From positions 1 to 29,936 of the forward strand of contig CAJNOQ010001613.1 in NCBI GenBank assembly GCA_905250885.1: a stretch of DNA of 29,936 nt, read 5' to 3'. The notes beneath the pieces were generated by a model. The model ran no database searches. It had not been told where the DNA came from and saw only the letters and a program-made list of their open reading frames with translations. The position numbers were made by a program, and so were the translations under genes. The stretch's first letter is position 1. Every line of letters starts with the position of its first letter. This DNA comes from Didymodactylos carnosus. Taxonomy: Eukaryota; Rotifera; Eurotatoria; Philodinida; Philodinidae. This document shows, one piece after another, positions 1 to 10,900 of this stretch.

Positions 1-3000
1 CAACTACATGTGCTTGCTCAGTGATGAATGAAATGTGCTCGGTATAACTTACATCAACGATGAGATAAAATAAAAATTGAGTAAGTAATCATTTTATCAT
101 TTCCGCGCTCTTCGCTTATCAATTCGTATAAAAAAAGTCATACAACTGACAAATAGAATAAGTAAGATTGATAACAGTTTAATTTTGTATCTTATTTGTT
201 GTTTATTGTAAGCTCTACGAGATATGAATGATGTGTACTTTTAGTAAAACGTTTTCTATTAGAATATTTAGAGTTTCATTTGAATAATTTTATATCGTAA
301 TCTTTACTTCTGTAATACAGCTCAAGATAAATGCCAAAACTTGATATGATCAATTGAATGATGCCTTAGTTATAAATTCCATTCAACCTTTAGTATTTAA
401 TGTGGAGATATGATCATTTTTGAAATTTTGACTTTTAGTTTGAAAATACTACAAGTAACTTTGACTACGGTGATGCCCGACATCCCTTGACTGAGCTCTA
501 AAAATAAGCTCTAATGTAATTTTGATTCGATCAAACAAAAGTTATTGTGGTAGATCTCGGACAGAGATATTATGAAAATTATTCGCAAGGAAGAGGAAAT
601 CTCTAACACATGAGAATTTACGATATTAAAATGGTGAAAATTCTAGCAATAGTAAAATATTCTATTTGCGCAAAATTCATACAATTACCAACTCAGAGTA
701 TAAATTTCTTCGTTCTTAGAAGATGTAAAAAATTCATCTGGAAACTGATGATATCGTTGTAGAAGCATTTTCCCAAAACCAGAAGCATTTTATCTTATAT
801 ATAACTGTATGTATGCTTTTTTTCTAAATATAGATTTGAGACTATGACAATGTTATTTTCTATTGTTTGTTCAACTTAATTATAGTTTCAATCTGTATAA
901 CAGAAAGAAGAGTAAGAGAGTGTATATCTATCCACGAAGACACATGAGAAAAAAATGATTTTTCTCGATAGACTTTTTTTTCTCTTGTTGCATTATTCTT
1001 TTTTTTTTGTTGGTTTTTGCCTGTCATCTGGAAAATATAAACTGTTCCACTCTTGATTAATCATTTCTCCCTGTCATGCTAGTTATATGTGGACATCTGT
1101 AATTATTAAAGGAGGACATAGGAAAACAACAGACTTGTCACGTATCGATACAGCAAAGAGAGAAGAAAAAAAAAATGAGAGAAGACTAGTATAAAAGTTA
1201 CTTTTCTAATAAATATAGTTGTGAGAGTGGGGAGATGTTATTGTTGATTTAAGAAAATGAGATCGTACTAAATAAGTCAAAAACAGCTGACAGGTAACAA
1301 TATATGTTGAATATATAAAAAAAATATATTTTTTTTAGTTAATTTTAACAGAGATATTTAGATTAAAAAAAAACAAGTTTTAACTGAGTAAATATTGTGC
1401 AAAAGATCGTTGTGTAGTTGATATCACATACATGTTCTTGCTTAGAATAATATAGTAGAAAGTATATGTTTCCAACTTTTGTTGTATTTTATTGTTGAAG
1501 AAGTTTTTAAGTCGTTTATTGCATGAAATATGATCAATTTTCACAACTTTTACAAATATCAAGTTCAAAATAGGAGAAACCCTTATAGATATTTCGTTTT
1601 TGCTAGAAAACTCTAATGATAAATTTGTCTAGGTATTAACGATGGTTTAATGTATGAACTTGAGTAAGAAATTTTTTCTTTCGAATTTTTGTTTGATAAT
1701 ACAATTATTTTTAAGCTATTTCTTGCTTCTAAACATTTTTGTTTAACTAGAAGAAAATTTTATACTAATATCAATAACGGTTTACCTACGTTAGCTTGTT
1801 CCTGTTTACCAAGACAAAAGAATCTTATATGAAGAAAAGAACTTGTACTGATTAATCTATGATATTTTCACAATGTTTTTCTTCTATAAAACGGATAGTT
1901 TCATGTAATAGTCTCAATCATGAAATAAAAGAACAGAAAACAAGAAAAAAATCATAGACAATCTGATGAGCCTCTTAAAACTACAGGTTTTTATACTTCT
2001 TTTAATACCCATTTAATTTGAACGGTAAGAGAAGGTAAATAAAAACTTATACTAAGAAGAACTGTGTGGAGATTTCCGCTGAGTATTCAATATGGTATCA
2101 TGATTTTTTATGACTATTTGTCATTTAGTCTCTATAGATGAGAAAAGTAATTTAAAAAAATCAACAAAATTATACTCTTTTTTAAAGGTGTTTTCGTATG
2201 AACAAATAACGTCAAACGGTCAGTTTTCAACTCCTAAAATGATAGAGTCGAACGAAAAACCTATACATTTAAATACTAAACATTGAAATTACATTTAGAA
2301 CAATTTTTCGAAATACCTACAATTCTATAATTTCAAATTCAAAATGATAATCGGCAGTTTATCATTATGAGTCTTTTTATAGATATTTTGTACCATTATT
2401 GAATGATAACAGTGAAATATAGTAGTCTGATTCAATTCGATAACATTATTACGGTATCAATACGTAAAATATCAAAGATCAACTTTTTCAAACTTCTATA
2501 GGGATGAAAAAGATCTTGTCTAATGAGTTTAAAATATGTTTAAAAAAGAAAAATATTGGTTAACAAGAATCTGAATCTTCTTAAAGTATATATGAGTATG
2601 TCTGATAAAAATCACAGTACAATTATAATATCTGTCATGTCATGAAGAGTATAGTTTAAATAAATTGTAAGATATTAAAAAAAAAAAATGTTTTCATATC
2701 ATATCAAAGATAGATTTCTGAGCTCTTTTTCTTTTTCCCGGATTCAATATTTAAATTGATCTTGTGGTTATTTGTAATAATATATTAGCGAAAAACTAAG
2801 AATAGGTTTACTTTGATAAAAAAAAAAATAGATAGATAGACTCTTTCGATTATGAAAAAGTGGAGAAAAGAAAACACTCGAGGGTCGATGTTTTTTTTAT
2901 CATTTGTGTTACTGAATGATATCTGTCCCTTTGAGGAAAAAAATGATACAAAAAAAAATATTCTTACCTATATCAATTTTAAAAAAGAAAATAAGTAACA

Positions 3001-3228
3001 ATGGTAAACCTAGTATATTTAAAGTGTTTCTTAGTGCGTTTGCTTTGTTAATTATGTCAATATAGACATGAGCTCAACAGATTTATTGATAGGAAAACAT
3101 AGATGAAAATCAGAGCTTAATCTCTTGTTATTGTGTTAAACATAAAGACAAGACGAAAGCTCTACTTTTCTTTCATCTATATGACCTTTTAATTGCATTA
3201 GATATTTTTTATATTCTTTTCCTTCCAG
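1..3228. other. AT-rich region without recognisable gene
   Basis: Long AT-rich stretch with many A and T homopolymer runs on both strands. Open frames are short and have stop-rich, low-complexity composition, and I see no exon with recognisable protein similarity. A polypyrimidine tract followed by CAG near 3217-3230 looks like a splice acceptor leading into the candidate exon at 3253, so part of this stretch could be a 5' UTR intron. I see no RNA gene. Confidence 0.6.
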
Positions 3229-3252
3229 AATAATCTTTATTTTCTTGTTATT

Positions 3253-3414
3253 ATGACAATGGTTGATCCACAAGATCAACAACAACTGAAAATGTCTATT
3301 CAACAAAACGTATTATCATCACAAGATGTAAATTCAATTGCAAGTGTTATTATCGGTATAGAGTCGAATACAGAATCAAAATTAACAAAACAAAACACTG
3401 TTCAAAACAAATAA
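3253..3414 (+). CDS. Candidate small coding exon, 53 codons, function unknown
   Basis: An ATG at 3253 opens a 53-codon frame ending at TAA 3412. It is rich in Gln, Ser, Asn and Asp and looks more like coding sequence than its surroundings. An acceptor-like pyrimidine tract plus CAG lies about 20 bases upstream. It could be the N-terminal exon of the OATP gene that starts being recognisable at 4925, because OATPs begin with a hydrophilic cytosolic tail. The splice phases do not support a simple join. The best-looking donor (GTATAG at 3356) leaves phase 1 and GTAAAT at 3328 leaves phase 0, whereas the exon at 4925 needs phase 2. A phase-0 join would work only if the weaker acceptor before 4947 were used. 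A missing micro-exon or a chance ORF are both possible. Confidence 0.28.
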   Translation: MTMVDPQDQQQLKMSIQQNVLSSQDVNSIASVIIGIESNTESKLTKQNTVQNK

Positions 3415-3869
3415 AAATATACCCTCATTCAATCCAAAAATATCCATGGATAGGTACGAAAAAATTGATTTGATTTTGACCTTCTTTTTTCAGAAGAGTT
3501 ATTGGACAAAAAATAGTGACTCCTATACAACTCGTGAACGATGATAACTTTAAACTTGAAAATAGTGTAAAACTATAGCGTAGACGCTCTAAGAACAGTT
3601 CTGTTGTCCTGACGAGATGGTTCATGAGATAGAAAAATTTCATTTTTTTCTCCAGTAAATTGTTTACCAGCATCTAATTCATAGAGGATAAATAGTTTCG
3701 TGTAGCTATTCCAGAATATAGTCATGACCCTCTTCTTTTTGTGACTTAAGTAAGGTGCACCAGACGCAAAAGCACAGTGGAAAAGTTTTTCGATTAAATT
3801 GTACTTAGCTATTTAGAGCTCGACCAGCTAATTCTGAATATATAGTTTTTAATTTATTTTAACGAGGTG

Positions 3870-4255
3870 TTTTTGGGTGCGAAATCTTGAAACTACAAGT
3901 TAGCCCTCAAAAAAACGAAAATTTGATCACCCAGGTGATTGAATCGTACTATTCGATCGTACAAGATCGTATACGAATCATACGAAATTATATACGATTA
4001 TGTACAATTTACATACGAATCTTGGTAACTGATTTGCCATCGAGTTCGTACTGTAGGAGTTCATACGAAGTTGTATGATCGTATACGATCTTGTACGATC
4101 GTATTATACGGTCCGGAGGACAAATCAGATACCACGATTCATATATGATTTTCATACAATTTGGTACGATTTTGTCTGATTCAGATACGATGGTACACGA
4201 TTTGTTTGACCTGGGTAATTTCGAGAAAATTCAAGATTTTCGCACTTTAAATTAA
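3870..4255. repeat. Imperfect palindrome built of TACGAT/ATCGTA words
   Basis: The left arm starts at gtgcgaaatcttgaa and the right arm ends with its inverted counterpart near 4215-4245. A second matching pair is cacccaggtga (3928) against gacctgggta (4207). Between them, words such as gatcgtatacgat and tacgatcgta recur in both orientations, with the tip near 4080. It has no coding content beyond chance frames. Confidence 0.6.
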
Positions 4256-4415
4256 GTCTTAATTTTCTGAAACTATTTTATTCGGATTCAACATCAAAAA
4301 CTGAGTGTGGAATACTAGATTGAAGAATTTTATGGTGACCCTCTCGCTTCTCACGCTCGAGTAGGGTCACCGAGGGCCACACTGACCCCTCTCACACTCA
4401 CCCCCCTGAAAGAAC

Positions 4416-4460
4416 AAAAGTGTTCATTTTTGGGAAGTGATTCCCAAAAAAGAACACTTT
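4416..4460. repeat. Perfect 20-bp hairpin
   Basis: Two inverted 20-base arms around a four-base loop (gtga): the left arm begins aaagtgttca and the right arm ends gaacacttt, meeting at gggaa/ttccc. It directly precedes the minisatellite and may be the end of an element. Confidence 0.8.
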
Positions 4461-4469
4461 GCACTTGGA

Positions 4470-4710
4470 CTCCTGGACTTCAGGAGTCCATGGGAGTCCA
4501 GGAGTCCAGGAGTCCATGGGAGTCCAGGAGTCCATGGGAGTCCAGGAGTCCAGGAGTCCATGGGAGTCCAGGAGTCCAGGAGTCCATGGGAGTCCAGGAG
4601 TCCATGGGAGTCCAGGAGTCCAGGAGTCCATGGGAGTCCAGGAGTCCATGGGAGTCCAGGAGTCCATGGGAGTCCACAGTAGTCCATAGGAGTCCAGGAG
4701 TCCGCTTTTT
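4470..4710. repeat. GGAGTCC minisatellite
   Basis: About 230 bases of tandem repeats in which AGTCC recurs at spacings of 8 (agtccagg) or 10 (agtccatggg). These combine into 18- and 26-base higher units. The unit lacks stop codons in several frames on both strands, which creates artificial open frames of Pro/Ser/Gly/Trp repeats. The first copy is itself a palindrome (ggactcctg around gactt). The repeat sits in the composite inverted-repeat region and is not coding. Confidence 0.92.
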
Positions 4711-4924
4711 CTCCCTTGGTAAAACTACATCAGAAGCCGATTGGAGTGTCGGAGAACGTTTACGCTATAGTTTTACATACTATTTCACGTTCAAAACTAT
4801 CACCGTTCACACGTGGCATAGGATCGAGTAGTATCTTAGCCTATTACAGTAAATTTTTCTACTTTCGCTTGACTTTTAGCATCGCTATGTGATATATTAG
4901 AATTGCAAATGTTCTTTTTTTTAG

Positions 4925-7900
4925 TTTTCTATGTATTCGTCGCCAGTTATATCCTCGTCTATGGACAATTCGTACTTATTTAATATTACTATGTTTAATT
5001 GTTTTATCTCAATCGATGATCTCATCAGGTTATATTGGTGCAATTGTCTCTTCATTAGAGCGGTATTATGCTTTTTCAACATCAAAATTAGGTTTTGCAT
5101 TTAGCGTTTACGATATTACGGGTGTATTTGCTATACCATTAGTAAGTTATTTGGGTTCAAGAAATAATCGTCCACGAACAGTTGCTTGTGGTGCTCTAGT
5201 ATTTGCAATTGGAAATATTATTTTTATATTACCGTATTTTATAAATGGTTACTATATTAATGATCAGAATAATGAATTAAGTAATCAAACAAACATTTAT
5301 CAATCTCATTTATGCGGTAGTGATAATTATATTTACGACAATATTTGTATGAATATAACACGAAAAAAACAAATTAAACAAGAACAACAGTCTTTATTGT
5401 TCCATTTGGCACCATCCGATCTATTAGAAAACGAACATGATACACTTATCTCAATTAAACAACCGTCACATGAAAATAATTGGACATACTATATTATTAT
5501 TATAGCCATGATAGTTATGTCAATAGGCACATCGCCATTTTACACATTAGGAGTGACGTATTTATGCGATTATCTACATAAAGACGATCAAAGTATTTGT
5601 ACAAGTAAGTTGTTTAGTCTGTTTTACTAGACTAAAGTAATTATTCTTGATACAACGATTGTTCTAGTGATATATTTCGAAGCAGGTTTATGTTCTTAAT
5701 ATGAAATATTTCACTTTTTCTTCTTATAGCACAGACGGTAAAACTATTTCCGTTATGCCCTAATAAACATTTTGTATAATTATTCGCACATTGGTGTTCT
5801 AGTCAGAATTAATTATGGATGTAATGTTTTAAAATTAATAATATATAGTACACGTATCTCACTATTGCTCACTCATTACACAAAATACATACAGATTGAT
5901 ACTTTATACACACAATAAAAGATTTCATTAATTCAAAAACTTATTTTCTACATTTACTTATTAAGAAATTTTTCCACAATGTTCTATTTAGTGATTCGTA
6001 TACTCGGTGGGATGCACATGTTTTTGTTTTTCATTGATTGAATCATAGTTCATCTGTATGAGAGATGTGTTCATGTTTTTCGGGTGTATGATGATGAACA
6101 GGTGGACGTAATCGAACAACTTTATATTGAGGTAATGTGACTGGTTTTTCTGGTAATTCCATTGACTGACAACAACGAAACCCTAAATTATAAGCGGTAT
6201 ACGATCTTCTATGACCTTTTCGAGCCGATATTCGCACCTGGATACCGTCACTTTTCGCATCACCATCGCGCGTATCAAGAAACGAGCCACCTTTAACTGT
6301 ATAACGTTCTTGATCATCTTCTTCCATTGGATGACTTAAATTGCGAAATCTAAATGGAAAAAGTGATTGCAGAATTTGAGATAGACGAAGTAAAGAATTG
6401 AGAATACAGTTTCCAGCAGCGTTATGAGACTAGTGGATAGCCTGACATCGTACTTCAAAGGTACGATGTTCAATATTAGCCATGTCCTCACATAATAGCC
6501 TTGGCAAGTAAGTATGCACCAGTTAAAAACTGGTGTTAGAGCTTTCACGAAAATTATTATAAGTCGCCTATAAAGAATTACCCAGAGTCGTGAAACCTGT
6601 CATTTTGTAGAGAAATGTTTGCTCTTGAAAACTCGCCCATGAAAAAAATTTGAAGCTATTTCCAGGAAAAATGTGAGCATTCTAAAATGCGCTAAATACA
6701 GAAAAAAAAGTGTTCGAACAGTTTTTTCTGTATTTAGTGCATTTTAGAATGCTCATATTTGTATCACAGATAACTTTGAAATTTTTCTACTTATTTGAGA
6801 TTGTAGTTCAAACATTTCCCTACAAAATGAGAGATTCCACGACTCTGAGTAATTCTTTATAGGTCACTTATAACAAGTTTTGTGGAAGCCCTAACAACAC
6901 TTTTGAATTTGTACATATTTATTGGCAAGCTACGGTTTAATGCTCGTTGTCAAACTACAGGAAAATGTAATGTCCAAAAAACTCTTTTCAGAAAATATCA
7001 GCTATACTTTCGACTTCACCTGTAGATTTCTGTGCCACGTGATAAATACTATTCGGTATACCGATCAGTCACCAAATTTATAGAACAAAACCGAGCGCGT
7101 ATCTCTTTCTGATATTTAAAATCAATTTTTTTCTAACCTATACGACTGTTCTTTTCTTGTGTTTATTTGAATTACTAATCAATTCTGATCTCTTTGTCTT
7201 TTTCTTTTGAAGTTAGCTTATTAGCGTGGTTAAGCTCTTCATTAATGACTATAATGGAGCTTAGCTATCCTGTCTTTTTGAACTAGACTATGACTGTTAA
7301 TAATCCCAGGCAGAAAAGAGTAAGCAAGGAAATCTAGCTTATTAAAGAACTCAAGCGCCCGCTTAATCGTAGATTTTTTGGGTGAAATAGCTAGCGGCGC
7401 CGAGCAGGTGCCCATTTGCTAGCTGCAAGAGGTCGATCCAGTGAGCGCTTAACTGAACGATAGCCCCGAATTCAAACACATCCGCTAGCTTCAATTCACT
7501 TAAGCTAGCTTTGACGGATTTAAAAACTGGTTCAGCTGGCTGCAAGCGCACCCTTCACGATTTTATTTTCTGTTTGGGATGTCTTTTTTCCACGCTCAAT
7601 GCGGCTTTCATGACATTTTTTTCTCTTCTCAAATAAATAGTCTACACACAGTGTAATGGAGCTTGCCTGCTGTTCCATTATAGTCACGAAGCAGGAGTTT
7701 AGGAACAAATACAGTTTGTTCAGGTCATATAGAGATTTACCTTGTCAATGTCCACTCCCAAACGTTCCCTAACATATCATATATTTCGTAATCATTCTGT
7801 GGTCCGTACTCTTCAACTGATGCTATACCATATTGTCCATCTCGCAATTGATTATCATCTGGAAATGTACCTTGCCATAAATTTGTTCTTCTTAATTCCC

Positions 7901-10900
7901 ACATATCACCCCACGGATATGCAACGCCTATCAAATGAACGAATAAAGTGAATATGAGAAAAATACAAGTCCTTACGTACCATCCAATCCACCTCTCGCT
8001 GTATATTCCCATTCGATTTCTGTTGGTAAACGCATGCCTTTCCAAGCACAATAAGCTTGTGCATCATCAAATGAAACATGAGTAACAGGATGATTCAAAC
8101 GATTAGTTATCTGAGAAAAACCACCTTCTGGTCTATTCCATCGTGCATTTGCCACACCAATTAGACCTTCATCCACCTCATCAGACTGAAAAATAAATTG
8201 AATAATATACAGTAATTACCAAAGTAGACACGTCAATTCATACTTCAACATCAAATATCTCTGAATCATCAACAAGTATTTTTGTAAATACATAACTGAA
8301 ACCATTTAGATCAGCCGTTGTACGAAAACGTGGTTTATCTTGAGTATAACGACGAAATGCTGATATTGTTACAGGATATTGAAATATTCTAAAGTCAAAT
8401 ACAGATCGAATGGTTTGTAGAGTATGCGTTATAATAAAAATAAACGAAAATAAATTGAAGAAATTAGATTGAACACTTGGCGATTCTAGACAGAAGAAAC
8501 GTTGTGTGAGATAGTTAGAAGTTAAGTAATTGTTAGTTTAACAAAAAGAGATATTCAAAGTATCCAACTGATCATATTATGTCAACAACAAAATAGCCAT
8601 TTGTAATAATAGTTACAATAACTCTACCAAGTGTCAATCGTATAATGTAAGATTATAATTCAATTAAATAAATTTTTTCTCAAGACATATAAAATAAAAA
8701 TGTTATTAAAAATGTAGATACATGTAAATTCATATTTATCCGAGGAATTCATCGTATAATCATAATTATCATAATAATCATCGTTTTGATTAATAGATGG
8801 TGTATTATTAAGTTGTATTTCATTTGTTTCTGTTGATAATTGCAGAGAACTCGTACAGTTAATGCATATAATAAATAAAATAATATTTATTTTAATGAAA
8901 TTGTACATAATGCTTAGATAAACTTAACGGTCTCTTACTAATACAGTATTCTGCTTGCTTAACAAAGAAGTGATCAACCGTAACATTGGGTGTGTGTAAC
9001 TTAGTTAATACTAGGAAAAAAGGCAACGCCCTTAATTTTGATTAACGCATCAAATATCTTACCACGAGACTTTTTTAAGACTTCAACAGACTGAAATGCT
9101 TTTCCCTCGTCTGTTGTTCTTGTCTAAAAAATTGTTGAGACAACGTGCGCATCTGGAATGTTTTATTATCTACAGTCATCGGTGCCTCATTGATTTTTAC
9201 CAATAGCGCACTAAACTTTTTTCTGTTGCTGAGAAAGAACCACATTTGTTCGGAAAGTAACACCGATATATACTTGTTTTTAGAAAAATACATGGATGCA
9301 CAAAAGTAAAATAAACATGATTCTATTTAAAGAGAGAGAACTACAGTCTTGTAGAAACGATTTGTTTTTGATTTTTCCTCCTCGTCCATAATTGCTAAAA
9401 CAAATCAGAAAAAAGAGTTGAATAGCTGAAAGAATTTTCAACCTGGTATGGTGCATACAAGAATTTCATAAAAAGTTCTGAAATTAGGGATTCTAGAAAA
9501 CTAAAATTCTAGAGAAGTGAGTCCCAGGATTCGATTCGAAACTTTTGTAAATAAGTCCCTAATTTCAGAGCTTTTTATGAAATTCTTGTATGCACCATAC
9601 CAGGTTGAAAATTCTTTCAGCTATTCAACTCTTTTTTCTGATTATGGACGAGAAGGAAAAATCAAAAACAAATCGTTTCTATAATTTTGCACTGGACTGT
9701 GGTTCTCTCTCTTTAAGGGTACACCTCTTTTTTCATCTTGTTACCAAATGCACAGCTCACGTCCGATTGAGCTCAAATTTATAACAGAGATAGAAGATTG
9801 AAAAAGAAAATCGATATATTTTTGCACAGAATTTTCCGAGATGTTCTTATATGGGTTTTCTGAAAAACTCCAGTTTTCATTCAGTCACGTTACCACCCCT
9901 CGAAAAAATGGTCCGATCGACCTCAAACTTTTACCACAAATACTTTAGATCCTATCCCAGGATGTAAATTATTTTTCTCCAAGAAATATGCTTTCCATCT
10001 CGATATATAGCAAAAATACTGAAAATCAGTGAAAAAAAACTGAAGAAATCTGACTTTTTTTTGCGTGGTTTCCAGCATTTTTGATCTCTCGCATAAAAGC
10101 ATATTTCTTGGAGAAAAATAATTTACATCCTGAGATAGGATCTAAAGTATTTCTGGTAAAAGTTTGAGGTCGATCGGACCATTTTTTCAAGGAGTGGTAA
10201 TGTGACTGAATGAAAACTAGGGTTTTCCAGAAGACCCATATAAGAACATCTCAGAAATTCTGTGCAAAAATATATCGATTTTCTTTTTCGATCTCCTATC
10301 TCTACGATAAATTTGAGCTCAATCGGATGTGAGCTCCGTATTTGGCAACAAGGTGAAAAAAGAGGGAGGGGGATGTACCCTTAAACAGAATCATGTTTAT
10401 TTTAATTTTGAGCATTCATGTATTTTTCTAAAACAAGTATATATCCATGTTACTTTCTGAACAAATGTGGCACTTCCTCAGCAACAGAAAAAAAGGTTAA
10501 GACGATACTGGTAAGAAACAATCTTGGTTTTTCTAAAAGAACGTCGCCGTTTCGTCAGCTTTTTGTCCTAGAGGCTCGAGCTTGGTCTCATTCGTTTCCT
10601 CATTAAAAACTGATCTTAGGCAAGCCACTTTCAAGTCTCCAAACCAAAAACTGAAAGTTTGGCCAGGTATTGAATTTTTAAGGTCAAAATTCGAGATCCT
10701 ATCTTCAAAAACCTATCTAGTTTCTTGAGTTAAGAGCTATACCCTTCGTTTATACGTCAAACGATGCGCCTTGCAACAAGCTTTAAAATGACGTAGAGAT
10801 GTTTTTTAAATTTTGTTTCATTGCTGAGAAAGTTCAGTAAAACAAGTATATATCGGTGTTACTTTCTGAACAAATGTGGCACTTTCTCAGCAACAGAAAA

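Larger units (their letters stand above)
3515..4835. repeat. Composite inverted-repeat region (foldback-like)
   Basis: The outer segments, roughly 3515-3645 and 4710-4835, are inverted copies of each other. For example, the reverse complement of about 3525-3600 matches 4748-4825 around the shared string cgctatagttttaca and the following caccgttcac-like block. Between them lie a 0.4-kb palindrome (3870-4255), a short perfect hairpin (4416-4460) and a minisatellite (4470-4710). The arrangement resembles a non-autonomous foldback transposon that has collected internal repeats. No transposase frame is present. It lies just 5' of the OATP exon at 4925, either in an N-terminal intron or upstream of the gene. 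Confidence 0.6.

Noticed and set aside
4398..4831. Several overlapping open frames on both strands encoding Pro/Ser/Gly or Trp/Leu repeats
   Set aside because: They arise from the GGAGTCC minisatellite, which has no stop codons in several frames; there is no gene-like structure around them.
9590..9784. 64-codon ORF in the nested palindrome
   Set aside because: Falls in the arm of an inverted repeat; the matching arm does not preserve the frame.
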